Part shown: in pieces, positions 1 through 9,094 of the stretch
Layout of the letters: every line of letters starts with the position of its first letter
Numbering within the stretch: the stretch's first letter is position 1
Source: Verrucomicrobia subdivision 3 bacterium UBA693
GTDB lineage: Bacteria; Verrucomicrobiota; Verrucomicrobiia; Limisphaerales; UBA8199
Direction: 5' to 3'
Length of the DNA stretch: 64,000 nt
Assembly: GCA_002298785.1 (NCBI GenBank)
Contig: DBMR01000078.1
Span: forward strand, 1-64,000
Translations under genes and position numbers: made by a program
The notes under the pieces: generated by a model
Told to the model about the DNA's origin: nothing
What the model saw: the letters and a program-made list of their open reading frames with translations, nothing else
Databases searched by the model: none

Positions 1-3000
1 CTGATCCCCAATCCCACGGTCTCTTACGTCAGCCCGGCTACCACCGGTTCTCTCTCGTTCACTCCCGCAGCCACCGCTTTCGGCTCCGCTACCATTACCG
101 TCATCGTCAATGACGGCGGCAGCTCCAATAACATCGTCTCTCGCGCGTTCACGGTCACCGTTTCTCCGGTAAACCACGCCCCAACCCTAAATGCGATCGC
201 TGACATCGTCATAGACGAGGATTCCGGCGCACGCACTGTCGCTCTGACCGGGATCTCCTCCGGCGCGGCCAACGAAGCTCAAACCTTGACCGTCACCGCC
301 TCTTCCAGCAATCCGTCCTTGATACCGGCTCCTCCGGTATCCTACGTGAATGGCAGCACGTCTGGATATTTGTCCATCGTCCCAGCCAACAACAGTTCGG
401 GCGTTTCGGTAATCACCGTCACCGTCAACGATGGGCAACTATCGAACAACATCGTCACGCGCTCGTTCTCAGTCACAGTCAATCCCGTGAACGACCCACC
501 CACGTTGAACCCGATCGCCGATATATCCCTTAACGAAGACTCGGCCCCGCAGACCGTGGCGCTTTCCGGCATTACTTCCGGCGCTGCCAATGAAAACCAG
601 ACTCTCATCGTCACCGCGATTTCCAGCGATCCTCTGATAATTCAAGATCCAGTGGTTACCTACACCAGCCCCGGAACGACCGGGTCACTTGGACTCACTT
701 TGGTTTCCAACGCTTTCGGGAGCGCCACTATTACTGTCACCGTCAACGATGGTGGGATCTCCAACAATTTGGTTACGCGCAGTTTTACGGTGAATGTGTT
801 GCCGATCAACGATCCGCCCACTCTCGATCCCATCAGCAACCTCTCCCTGCCGCCCGGCGCCGGCTCCCAAACCATCACCCTGACTGGTATCTCCTCCGGC
901 GCCGCCAACGAAATCCAACCTCTCTCCCTCTCCGCCACCTCCAGCAACCCGGCCCTGGTGCCCAACCCCACCCTGGCCTACTCCAGCCCCAGCGCCACCG
1001 CCTCTCTTTCCTTTACCCCGCTCACCAACGCCTCCGGCTCCGCCACCATCACCGTCACCGTCAACGACGGCCAGGCCAGCAACAACACCCTCTCCCGCTC
1101 CTTTACCGTCACCGTTACCGCCAACCCCACCAACCTCGCTCCAACGCTCAACGCACTGGCCAACCTGACCATCGCCGAAGACTCCCCGACCCAGTTCGTC
1201 GCCCTCTCCGGCATCTCCTCCGGTTCGCCCTCCGAAAACCAATCCCTGACCGTCACCGCGGTCAGCAGCGCCCCCGCCATCATCCCCAACCCAACCGTCA
1301 CCTACACCAGCCCCAACTCCACCGGCTCCCTCGCCTTTGCCCCCCTCACCAACGCCAACGGCTCGGCCACCATCACCGTCACCGTCAATGACGGCCAAAA
1401 CGTCAACAACACTTTCTCCCGCTCCTTTGTCGTCGTCGTCACCCCGGTCAATGACCCGCCCTACTTCAATCCCCTGGCCAACCTCAGCCTCAACCAGGGC
1501 GCCGGCTCGCAAGTCGTGGCTCTGTCAGGCATCAGCGCCGGCCCGGCCAACGAACTCCAGGCCCTTTCCTTTACCGCCACCTCCAGCAACCCCTCGCTCA
1601 TCCCCAACCCCACCGTGAGCTACACCACCGGCAATTCCTCGGGCTCGCTCACGCTCAACCCCAGCGCCTCCGCCTCCGGCTCCGCCACCATCACCGTCAC
1701 CCTCAACGACGGCCAACCCCTGAACAACACCTTCTCCCGCTCCTTCACCGTCACCGTCCAAACCACAGCCGGGCCCACGAACACGCCACCGGTGATCTCG
1801 AGTATTTCAAACCTCGTCATTGCCGCCAGCACCCAGTCGCCAATCATCAGCTTCCAGGTGTCGGATGCCGAAACCCCGGCCAGCAACCTTGTGGTCACGG
1901 CCTATTCCGGCAACCAGGCTCTGATCCGGGACATGGACATCACGCTCTCTGGAACCGGCAGCAACCGAACGCTGCAACTCACGCCGGTTGCCGAGCAAAC
2001 CGGGACTGCCGGGATTTCGGTGTTCGTGAACGATGGCGTAGCTTCGACACTCTCCGCGTTCACTGTCTCTGTGCAGTCCAAGCCTGCGGCTCCGACCGGG
2101 ATCAATATCCTTTCATCTGGTTTAGGCGCCATCACTCCCGCTTTGAGCAAGGACAAACTCGTCGCCGGCAAGACATACACCATTACCGCCGTGCCCGCTG
2201 CCGGCCAGGAATTCGCCGGATGGTCGGGCGACGTCGCGGCGGCGACACCGAAGCTGACCTTCCTCGCCAAGTCCAACATGGTTATCAAGGCTACCTTCGT
2301 GCCCAGCCCCTATCCAAAGCTAGCCGGCACCTACAACGGACTGTGCTTCGAGCAAGATGAAGTTCGCCAACGCAGCGCCGGATTCTTCAGTGTGAAAGTG
2401 ACTCCTAAAGGCACTTATTCCGGACGGTTGCAGTTGGGCGCCAGTCGCATCACTTTGACCGGTAAACTGGACCTGCGCGGCAAGGGGACCAACACGATTG
2501 CCCGAGTCGGCAGCAGCCCGCTGCGCCTGGAGTTTTACGCCGCGTCGGCGTCCTCCGCCAGCCAGCTCACCGGCACTCTCAAGAATGGTGGATGGACCGC
2601 CAACCTCACCGCCGACCTGGCCACCTATTCTTCAGCAAGACCGGCCCCCATTGCCGGGAAATATACCCTCGTCCTGCCGGGATACTCCGGCGCCGACAAC
2701 CTGCCGGCCGGCCACGGCTATGCCACTTTGAAAATCACTCCCACCGGTGTGGCCACGGTGCTGGGAAGCCTTGCCGATGGCACCAAAGCGACCTTCAGCG
2801 CGACCGTCGCGGCGAACGGTAATCTGCCGATGTATATCCCCATTTACGCCGGCCAGGGTTCACTCGTGAGCTGGTTGCAGTTCACCAATCGAAGCACGGA
2901 TGACCTCCACGGCGTCGTGAATTGGATCAAACCAGCAGGAGGCACCATCACCAGCTACCCGGCCGGTTTCAGTTATCAATGCCAGGCCTCCGGCTCAGTT

Positions 3001-3315
3001 TACGTTTCTCCGGCCACCGTCGGACGGGCCCTGCCTCCTGGCATGGCAAAACTCGCTCTTGCCGATGGCAAGCTCCCTGCCGGCATTGAAAAGAATGTCG
3101 AGTTCGGACCGGCAATTACATCTCTCACCTTGAACGGACTTGCGCTCAAATTCACACTCGCGACCGGTACCTTCACAGGCACCGCCAGCAGCTCGACTAA
3201 CGCCGCCCCGCTCAAGTTCAGCGGCGTCATTCATCAAAAGCTCGGAGCCGCCTACGGTTACGCCCTCTTTGGCGGCGAAAGCAGTTCTCTGACGCTCGCC
3301 CCCAACACTCCGTAA
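1..3315 (+). CDS. Giant repeat-containing secreted/surface protein, 3' part
   Basis: The reading frame is open from the first base, so the gene begins before the window; 1,104 codons are visible. It contains tandem units of about 106 residues beginning near codons 61, 167, 273, 381, 487 and 597. Each has a PTLNxIxxLxxxED start, a central VALSGISSG and an ATITVTVNDG end, typical of Ig/cadherin-like beta-sandwich repeats. Codons about 699-770 resemble an InlB B-type repeat (a WSGD followed by an ATF strand). The last ~330 residues start with LAGTYNGLCFE and form an unrecognised beta-rich C-terminal region. No catalytic motif and no CTERM anchor is visible. A surface or adhesive role is an inference from architecture only. 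Confidence 0.85.
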   Translation: MIPNPTVSYVSPATTGSLSFTPAATAFGSATITVIVNDGGSSNNIVSRAFTVTVSPVNHAPTLNAIADIVIDEDSGARTVALTGISSGAANEAQTLTVTASSSNPSLIPAPPVSYVNGSTSGYLSIVPANNSSGVSVITVTVNDGQLSNNIVTRSFSVTVNPVNDPPTLNPIADISLNEDSAPQTVALSGITSGAANENQTLIVTAISSDPLIIQDPVVTYTSPGTTGSLGLTLVSNAFGSATITVTVNDGGISNNLVTRSFTVNVLPINDPPTLDPISNLSLPPGAGSQTITLTGISSGAANEIQPLSLSATSSNPALVPNPTLAYSSPSATASLSFTPLTNASGSATITVTVNDGQASNNTLSRSFTVTVTANPTNLAPTLNALANLTIAEDSPTQFVALSGISSGSPSENQSLTVTAVSSAPAIIPNPTVTYTSPNSTGSLAFAPLTNANGSATITVTVNDGQNVNNTFSRSFVVVVTPVNDPPYFNPLANLSLNQGAGSQVVALSGISAGPANELQALSFTATSSNPSLIPNPTVSYTTGNSSGSLTLNPSASASGSATITVTLNDGQPLNNTFSRSFTVTVQTTAGPTNTPPVISSISNLVIAASTQSPIISFQVSDAETPASNLVVTAYSGNQALIRDMDITLSGTGSNRTLQLTPVAEQTGTAGISVFVNDGVASTLSAFTVSVQSKPAAPTGINILSSGLGAITPALSKDKLVAGKTYTITAVPAAGQEFAGWSGDVAAATPKLTFLAKSNMVIKATFVPSPYPKLAGTYNGLCFEQDEVRQRSAGFFSVKVTPKGTYSGRLQLGASRITLTGKLDLRGKGTNTIARVGSSPLRLEFYAASASSASQLTGTLKNGGWTANLTADLATYSSARPAPIAGKYTLVLPGYSGADNLPAGHGYATLKITPTGVATVLGSLADGTKATFSATVAANGNLPMYIPIYAGQGSLVSWLQFTNRSTDDLHGVVNWIKPAGGTITSYPAGFSYQCQASGSVYVSPATVGRALPPGMAKLALADGKLPAGIEKNVEFGPAITSLTLNGLALKFTLATGTFTGTASSSTNAAPLKFSGVIHQKLGAAYGYALFGGESSSLTLAPNTP
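181..1788 (+). repeat. Five tandem ~318-330 bp coding repeats
   Basis: Repeat units start at 181, 499, 817, 1141 and 1459, with a weaker sixth at 1789 and the tail of an earlier unit at bases 1-180. Period lengths are 318, 318, 324, 318 and 330 bp. The units from 817 onward use almost only C-ending codons and share near-identical ends encoding SATITVTVNDGQ. The units before 817 use mixed codons for the same residues. Confidence 0.9.
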
Positions 3316-3457
3316 TCTGCCCAGTTCAGGCCCGGACTGGTTCGAGCGATCCTTCCAGAACGCTCAGCCGATCACGATCCCCCGGTGAACCCCCGGTGCG
3401 ACGTTCGAGGGTTCGCCCGGTTGTTGCGAGGAGACCTCGGGTGGTAAATTCTCCTCC

Positions 3458-4132
3458 ATGAATAGCGATACTCGAACCTGGAACGGAGCAGGCTTGGTCC
3501 TCGACGCGGCACCTTCCTGGAAGCGGGCCCTGGACACTTTCTGCATCCTTTTGGCCGCACCGATTGTGGTGCCGCTCGGCCTGCTGATCGCTCTCCTCAT
3601 CAAGCTGGTTTCGCCAGGGCCGGTGCTGTTCCGCCAGAAACGCGTCGGCTTTCGCGGTGAACTGTTCGAATGCCTGAAGTTCCGCACCATGAAGGTCAAC
3701 GCCGACACCGTCGTCCACCAGGGACACCTCCAAAACCTCATGACTTCAGACCGTCCCATGACCAAGCTCGACGGCGTCGACAAACGCGTTATTCCCGGAG
3801 GACGCATCCTGCGCTGTCTCGGCCTCGATGAACTCCCTCAACTCCTGAATGTGTTGCGTGGTGAAATGAGCTTGGTCGGCCCCCGCCCCTGCCTCCCCTA
3901 CGAGTGCGAGCAATACCTGCCCCGCCACCGGCGCCGCTTCGGCACCTTGCCTGGTCTGACTGGTCTCTGGCAGGTCAATGGGAAGAATCGCACCACCTTC
4001 GAACAGATGATCAACTGGGACATCCAATACGTGGAAACCAAATCGCTGATGCTGGATATCTCCATCATGTTCCGAACCTTCCCAGCCATCGCCCGCCAGG
4101 CCTATGACACCGTTGCGGCGAAAAAGAAATAA
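3458..4132 (+). CDS. Bacterial sugar transferase (undecaprenyl-phosphate sugar phosphotransferase family)
   Basis: This 224-residue protein matches the catalytic domain of the WcaJ/PglC-like family, which moves a sugar-1-phosphate onto a polyprenyl phosphate at the inner membrane to start exopolysaccharide or O-antigen assembly. A hydrophobic segment lies at residues 26-51. It is followed by the family signatures KFRTMK (74-79), DELPQL (124-129), GPRP (141-144) and PGLTGLWQ (165-172). It lacks the large N-terminal multi-TM region of full-length WcaJ, so it is a minimal form. It stands alone; no other polysaccharide genes adjoin it. The acceptor and sugar cannot be told from sequence. Confidence 0.9.
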   Translation: MNSDTRTWNGAGLVLDAAPSWKRALDTFCILLAAPIVVPLGLLIALLIKLVSPGPVLFRQKRVGFRGELFECLKFRTMKVNADTVVHQGHLQNLMTSDRPMTKLDGVDKRVIPGGRILRCLGLDELPQLLNVLRGEMSLVGPRPCLPYECEQYLPRHRRRFGTLPGLTGLWQVNGKNRTTFEQMINWDIQYVETKSLMLDISIMFRTFPAIARQAYDTVAAKKK

Positions 4133-4303
4133 CCTCGCCACGTCACCTCTCAGAACCAATACATTTCCAAACCCTGCGGCGTCGCTGCCCCCAAACTCTC
4201 CGCAGGGGAAAGCAGTCTTCGAATAAACCGGCCTTTCGCGCCGCCTGATTTCGTGTCATCGTAGTCCCCGTAAAAGATAGGCCACATTGTGGTCTGTCCA
4301 GGC

Positions 4304-5116
4304 ATGACACGCTCAGAACAAAAGACCTCGGTGACACCAACGCACGGCTCGCTGCAAGCACGGACCATTCGCCTTGATGGCGAGACCGCTTTGATTACCG
4401 GTGGCGCCACCGGTTTGGGTTTCGGCATGGCCCAATGCTTTGTCGCTGCCGGGGCGCGCGTCGTCCTCGCTGGCCGACGCAAAGCCGAACTGCAAAAAGC
4501 CACCGCCGCCTTGGGAGAGCACGCGTCTTTTGTGGTCCATGACGTGACCGACTTGAAACACGCCGATGCGCTGGTCAAGTCGGCTGAGGAATCACTCGGC
4601 TCGCCCTTGTCCATCCTCGTCAACAACGCGGGCATCCATCTCAAGAAAGCCGCCACCGAGACCACTACTGAGGAGTTTCAAGCCGTGCTGCAGACTCATG
4701 TGTTGGCGGCGCATGCCCTGAGCCGGGCCGTGCTTCCCGGAATGCTGGCGCGAAGTCACGGCAATATTCTGTTCATTGCCTCGATGGCCTCTCTATTCGG
4801 CATCCCGTTCGTCATTGCGTATTCCGCTGCCAAGAGCGCCCATCTGGGCATGGTCCGCACCCTGAGCGCCGAAGTCTCCAATCACGGCGTGCGTGTCAAT
4901 GCCATCGCCCCGGGCTGGATCGAGTCCGACATGATGCGCGCTTCGCTTAAAGCGGATCCAGTTCGCTCGCAGAAGATCCTTGGCCGAACCCCGATGGCTC
5001 GCTTCGGACAAGCCGAAGACGTGGGTTGGGCGGCGGTTTACCTCTGTTCACCGGCCGCGAAATTCGTCACCGGCGTCGTGCTTCCGGTCGACGGTGGAGC
5101 CAGCATAGGATTTTAA
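4304..5116 (+). CDS. SDR-family NAD(P)-dependent oxidoreductase
   Basis: A classical short-chain dehydrogenase of 270 residues from the ATG at 4304; an in-frame GTG lies at 4289. The Rossmann glycine motif TGGATGLG is at residues 32-39, NNAG at 107-110, and the catalytic Ser160, Tyr173 and Lys177 (YSAAK) are present. The C-terminus GGASIGF is typical of the family. The stop lies 5 bases before the mannonate dehydratase start, so the two are probably cotranscribed. That pairing suggests a fructuronate/mannonate or gluconate-type oxidoreductase in uronate breakdown. Substrate assignment is an inference. Confidence 0.88.
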   Translation: MTRSEQKTSVTPTHGSLQARTIRLDGETALITGGATGLGFGMAQCFVAAGARVVLAGRRKAELQKATAALGEHASFVVHDVTDLKHADALVKSAEESLGSPLSILVNNAGIHLKKAATETTTEEFQAVLQTHVLAAHALSRAVLPGMLARSHGNILFIASMASLFGIPFVIAYSAAKSAHLGMVRTLSAEVSNHGVRVNAIAPGWIESDMMRASLKADPVRSQKILGRTPMARFGQAEDVGWAAVYLCSPAAKFVTGVVLPVDGGASIGF

Positions 5117-5121
5117 CCGAT

Positions 5122-6183
5122 ATGAAACTGGGCCTGGGTCTTTATCGGCACCAACTCGACGACGAACACTTCCGTTTCGCGCGCCAATGCGGTTGCTCGC
5201 ACCTGGTCGTCCACCTGGTGGACTATTTCCGCTCCTCCCGTTCCAACCACCCGGGCGATCAACCCGTGGGTGATGATACAGGCTGGGGCTTGGCCGGGGA
5301 TCCGACTCAGCTCTGGAGTTTCGAAGAACTGGCCGCCCTGAAACAACGAATCAACGCCGCCAGACTCGAACTGGAGGCCATTGAGAATTTCGATCCCGCC
5401 CATTGGCATGACGTCCTGCTCGACGGGCCGAAAAAAGCAATCCAGCTCGAAAATCTCAAGACCCTGATCAGAAATGTAGGCCGCGCGGGCATCCCCATAT
5501 TCGGCTACAATTTCTCGATCGCGGGTGTCGCCGGCCGGATCAAAGGCCCATTCGCCCGCGGGGAGGCCGAAGCCGTCGGCATGGATGGCCCGTGCGACCG
5601 CCCGCTCCCCAAAGGGATGGTCTGGAACATGGTTTGCGATCCGGCAGCACCACCAGGCACGGTGCCCTCCGCGACCACGGAACAGCTTTGGAAGCGACTG
5701 CAGGACTTCCTCGAGGCACTGATTCCGGTCGCCGAGGAAGCCGGAGTCACGTTGGCGGCGCATCCTGACGATCCCCCGCTACCGACCGTGCGGCAGCAGC
5801 CACGGCTCGTGTACCAACCCCGTCTTTACCAACGCCTGCTGGACCTGAAACCGAGTCCGCGAAACGCACTCGAGTTTTGCCTGGGCACGCTGGCCGAAAT
5901 GACGGAAGGCGACATTTATGACGTGGTGGATACCTATAGCCGTCAGGGCAAATTGGCTTACGTGCATTTCCGCAATGTCCGCGGCAAGGTCCCCACATAC
6001 AAAGAAACCTTCATCGACGACGGCGATATCGACATGCTGCGCGTCATCCGGATCCTGAAGCAAAATCAGTACACCGGCGTCATCATTCCAGATCACGCGC
6101 CTCAAATGTCCTGCGCCGCGCCCTGGCACGCAGGGATGGCGTATGCCCTGGGTTATATGCGAGCCGCACTGCAATCGCTTTAG
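5122..6183 (+). CDS. uxuA: Mannonate dehydratase
   Basis: The 353-residue protein from the ATG at 5122 resembles mannonate dehydratase (EC 4.2.1.8), which dehydrates D-mannonate to 2-keto-3-deoxygluconate in glucuronate catabolism. Features of this TIM-barrel family are AAHPDDPP, LEFCLGT, the HFRNV segment and DDGDIDM near the C-terminus, followed by a metal-site-like DHAP. The size fits the family (about 350-390). The frame is open further upstream to 5026, but the ATG right after the SDR stop gives the expected N-terminus MKLGLGLYRH. Its partner is the upstream SDR. No uxaC or kdgK is in the window. Confidence 0.88.
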   Translation: MKLGLGLYRHQLDDEHFRFARQCGCSHLVVHLVDYFRSSRSNHPGDQPVGDDTGWGLAGDPTQLWSFEELAALKQRINAARLELEAIENFDPAHWHDVLLDGPKKAIQLENLKTLIRNVGRAGIPIFGYNFSIAGVAGRIKGPFARGEAEAVGMDGPCDRPLPKGMVWNMVCDPAAPPGTVPSATTEQLWKRLQDFLEALIPVAEEAGVTLAAHPDDPPLPTVRQQPRLVYQPRLYQRLLDLKPSPRNALEFCLGTLAEMTEGDIYDVVDTYSRQGKLAYVHFRNVRGKVPTYKETFIDDGDIDMLRVIRILKQNQYTGVIIPDHAPQMSCAAPWHAGMAYALGYMRAALQSL

Positions 6184-6256
6184 CCGGACCACACCCTGCT
6201 CTGCATTATACTGGCGGTCATCCTCGGAAGAGCGTTTCCAGATGATTCACGCCGCC

Positions 6257-7417
6257 CTATTGAAACAGCAGGGGCGCGAATTCGCGCAAATACTCGCGCC
6301 AATTGTCCCAGGTGTGCGCGCCCTCCGTTTCCTTGTAGCTGAGATTGAACTGGTGCTGCTTGAACATCGCCACGGTCGCGCGACTGGTGGCGACCAGGAA
6401 ATCATCTTTGCCGGTGGCGAACCAAAACAACTTGAGCCCGTCCTTGAGTCTGGCGTCGTCCAGGATCACCTTGTTCTTCTCTTCGAAACTGGGCCCCGGC
6501 GGTTGGTTGCCTCCCATTCCCCCAGCGATCCCGAAGATGCCGGAGCTGTAAACACCGAGATAAGCAAACTTGTCGAGGTTTGGAATGCCGATGTTCAGCG
6601 TTTGTGCTCCTCCCATGGACAAACCGGCCATCGCACGGTGCTGACGATCCGTGTACACGCGGTAGCGCTTCTCCATTTGCGGCATGATGTCGTTGATGAA
6701 TTCCGGTTCAAACTCGCCCGCCAACGGCATCCCGAAGCTAAACGGTCCGGTGTGCCCATGTGGCATGATAACCACCATCGGCCGGGCTTTGCCGGCCGCG
6801 ATCAGATTATCCAGGATAAAGCCCGCGCGACCCACGCTGCTCCACGAATCATCTGAATCAAAGGCGCCATGCAGCAAATAAAAGACGGGATATTTGCCTT
6901 CGCCCGCTTCATAACCAGGCGGCGTGTAAACATGCAAACGGCGGAACCGTTTGAGCGTGGTCGCCCAGTAGGTCACCTCGGCAACCGCGCCATGCGGCAC
7001 GTCCCGCGTGTCCATCCACTCCGCGCCCGGCACCTGCACGAGGCTCCAGGTGTTCTCGTTGGACTCACTCGTCTTGGGATTCCGGGGATCAACCACCGTA
7101 ACTCCATCGACGTTAAATCCGTAGCGGTAAGCCCCGGGCGGGAGCGGACCCACCGCGACTTCCCACACTCCATTCGTGCCCTTGGTCAACGTTTTGGGTT
7201 GGCCGAACCCGATGCCGGGTATGTCCCCGCTGCTCGCCAACTGAACGGTATCAGCCTTCGGGGCGAGGATGCGAAAAGTGACCTGTCGATTAGCGGCCAC
7301 TTCGGGAGACACGACCACGGGCCCTTGGGGAAATCGTGGCTGAGCGTCGCTCGTCGTGACGTTGAAGATCATCGCCAGCACGGCGATGGCCGCATTCAGG
7401 AGGGATTTTTGTTTCAT
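6257..7417 (-). CDS. Secreted esterase (feruloyl esterase/esterase D-like) with N-terminal E-set domain
   Basis: From the ATG at 7417 the protein has 386 residues with a signal peptide (residues 1-25, ending near SDAQ). Residues about 40-125 resemble the CBM48/E-set beta-sandwich seen before XynZ-type feruloyl esterases (GAYRYGFNVDG). From about 150 there is an alpha/beta hydrolase of the PF00756 type with an oxyanion region LLHG (181-184), nucleophile elbow GLSMGG (Ser267) and a late His in EGAHTWDNW. It probably removes ester groups such as feruloyl or acetyl from plant polysaccharides outside the cytoplasm. The exact ester is unknown. Confidence 0.88.
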   Translation of the reverse strand: MKQKSLLNAAIAVLAMIFNVTTSDAQPRFPQGPVVVSPEVAANRQVTFRILAPKADTVQLASSGDIPGIGFGQPKTLTKGTNGVWEVAVGPLPPGAYRYGFNVDGVTVVDPRNPKTSESNENTWSLVQVPGAEWMDTRDVPHGAVAEVTYWATTLKRFRRLHVYTPPGYEAGEGKYPVFYLLHGAFDSDDSWSSVGRAGFILDNLIAAGKARPMVVIMPHGHTGPFSFGMPLAGEFEPEFINDIMPQMEKRYRVYTDRQHRAMAGLSMGGAQTLNIGIPNLDKFAYLGVYSSGIFGIAGGMGGNQPPGPSFEEKNKVILDDARLKDGLKLFWFATGKDDFLVATSRATVAMFKQHQFNLSYKETEGAHTWDNWREYLREFAPLLFQ

Positions 7418-7457
7418 AAAAGTGAGGGACAACTTGGCGACGGCTTTTGCGGGCGGT

Positions 7458-7733
7458 TTACCGCGGCGGCTTTACCAGCTTCGACCGGGCCTTTGACCGT
7501 TCGTCCGCAGATAGCGGTCCGATGGGAGCCCGTTGCCGTCGAAGTTTCCTGAGGATCAAAAAATCACGCGTCAGCTTTAGAATGAGCACACCCAAAATTA
7601 CGCCCCCAATGATTCGCCCCGCGATAGGGAAACCAGTCCAAAGAACGACATAGAACAGCACCAGCACCACAGTGCCGCCAAACAGCATTCCCAGCATCCG
7701 TTGTCGCTCGTATACGGCCGTCTTCTCCCACAT
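7458..7733 (-). CDS. Small two-TM membrane protein, function unknown
   Basis: Ninety-one residues from the ATG at 7733. The frame continues upstream to 7901, but that extension is Arg/Pro-rich and looks non-coding. Two hydrophobic helices (about residues 14-32 and 36-53) form a hairpin, followed by a basic tail rich in Arg and Lys. I recognise no family. It lies 40 bases upstream of the esterase on the same strand and could be cotranscribed with it. Confidence 0.6.
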   Translation of the reverse strand: MWEKTAVYERQRMLGMLFGGTVVLVLFYVVLWTGFPIAGRIIGGVILGVLILKLTRDFLILRKLRRQRAPIGPLSADERSKARSKLVKPPR

Positions 7734-8051
7734 AAATCTAACCTGAACTTGCGTTGACCATAAAGCATCGCCGCGGCTTGTCAGTAGCAAACCGCGGTTC
7801 CAACCTGGAACCCGCCCCGCCCTGCCCCTCGGCGTCCATGGCCAAGGCCTGACGATTGGACCAGGCTCAATCCGCTCGCGGAAGATGGTGGAGGAAAACA
7901 ATCTGCAAGTGCTTGCATTCTCGATTACTTGGCATTAAAAATGCTCAATTTCCCGGCAGTCTTCATCCGAAATATGAAGAATTGTCGCGGATCGCCCAAG
8001 TGCTATTCTCTCGGAGGCGGTTCCTGAAAATTTCTATTACGACTGTCGATT
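7734..8051. other. Divergent intergenic region without a gene
   Basis: About 318 bases separate the minus-strand membrane protein from the plus-strand coiled-coil protein. Both must start transcription here. A CCGCGG pair around 7771-7796 could form a short stem. The right half is AT-richer. I see no convincing promoter hexamers, RNA gene or small ORF with a start signal. Confidence 0.4.
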
Positions 8052-9011
8052 ATGACGAGACTAATGTGCTCCGAGCGCCGCGAAGAAGTCGGCGCCGTCA
8101 AAAGCGAGCTCTTTAAAGCCGGCATCCGCTCAGAGGTCCGCGAAAACCCGGTGACCGCAGCCCTCGGGATCACGCGCCTGGAATTGTGGGTGGACAACGG
8201 TAGTGATTATTACGCCGCCCACCGACTTTACACCAGAATGCAGGCTCGGTCCGGTAACGGTCAGCCGGTGGTAGAAGGCGAGGATTCCGACGGAAATCCC
8301 GTCGAAGTGGAACTGCTGCCGCCTCGTTCGAAAGGATCCGCGAACGGCCGTGGGACGAAAGAGGACGGGAAAACCAAAGGCCAATCCGCCGGCAGCGAGT
8401 TGGAAGAGGCGAGTTTACAGCTCGAAAAGGAAATTGACGAACTCCTCAAACGCGAGGATACCCTGACCGCCACCTGCGCCGAACTGCGCACCCAGGTCGA
8501 AAGCCTGAGTCGTTCCCTCTCCAAATCCCAGTCGGCTGCGGAGGAGAAGGCGGCTGAATTCACCACCAAAATAAAAGCGCTGGACCAGGAGCTCGCCGAG
8601 CGCAAGCGCACGGAGGAACAACTTAAGGGCCAGGTGAACGATTTGCAGCAGCGTCTCAAATCGGGTGAAGCATCCCATTTGGAAAGGCAAAAGCGGCTCG
8701 AGTCCACCCTCCAGCAACTTCAAACTCAGCAGGCCATGGTGGTCGAGTTGCGTAAGGAAATCGTAACCCGCGAACAGCAGTGGGAGTCAAATAATCGCCT
8801 CGTGTCCAAAGCCCAGGCGGAACTCCAGGTGGAAAAGGAATCCCGGATCGCCGCCGAGGAGAAGCTCGCGGAATTGACCCGCGCCCAGGAACACCTCGAA
8901 CGCCAATTGGAGGATCAAAAGAAGGCCCAATCACAATTGCGCAGCTCGGTCGGCAACCTCAACTCCTTGCGCGACCGACTGCAGGCGAAACGCAACTCCA
9001 TTCGCGCTTAG
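8052..9011 (+). CDS. DUF2007-like N-terminus fused to a long coiled coil
   Basis: The 319-residue protein starts with about 65 residues resembling the DUF2007 'putative signal transducing' fold: a SELFKAGIRSEV helix, then a strand and LWVDNGSDYYAAHRLY. Such domains normally stand alone in small proteins. A charged linker (about 70-110) follows. Residues 110-310 are a nearly uninterrupted heptad-like coiled coil rich in Glu, Gln, Lys and Leu (for example EEQLKGQVNDLQQRL). There is no signal peptide or membrane segment, so it is probably cytoplasmic. Function is unknown; a scaffold or sensor role is speculation. Confidence 0.72.
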   Translation: MTRLMCSERREEVGAVKSELFKAGIRSEVRENPVTAALGITRLELWVDNGSDYYAAHRLYTRMQARSGNGQPVVEGEDSDGNPVEVELLPPRSKGSANGRGTKEDGKTKGQSAGSELEEASLQLEKEIDELLKREDTLTATCAELRTQVESLSRSLSKSQSAAEEKAAEFTTKIKALDQELAERKRTEEQLKGQVNDLQQRLKSGEASHLERQKRLESTLQQLQTQQAMVVELRKEIVTREQQWESNNRLVSKAQAELQVEKESRIAAEEKLAELTRAQEHLERQLEDQKKAQSQLRSSVGNLNSLRDRLQAKRNSIRA

Positions 9012-9094
9012 TCGCTGACTCCGCTTCGGGATGCTAGCGCATCCGCGCATTCTCGCAGCGGCCGGTGTGTTGTCCGAAATCAACCCGGCGCAGG

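Noticed and set aside
685..1512. 275-codon minus-strand Gly/Val/Asp-rich frame in the repeat region
   Set aside because: It is the reverse of the Thr/Ser/Val repeat codons of the real gene; the low-complexity composition follows from the repeat.
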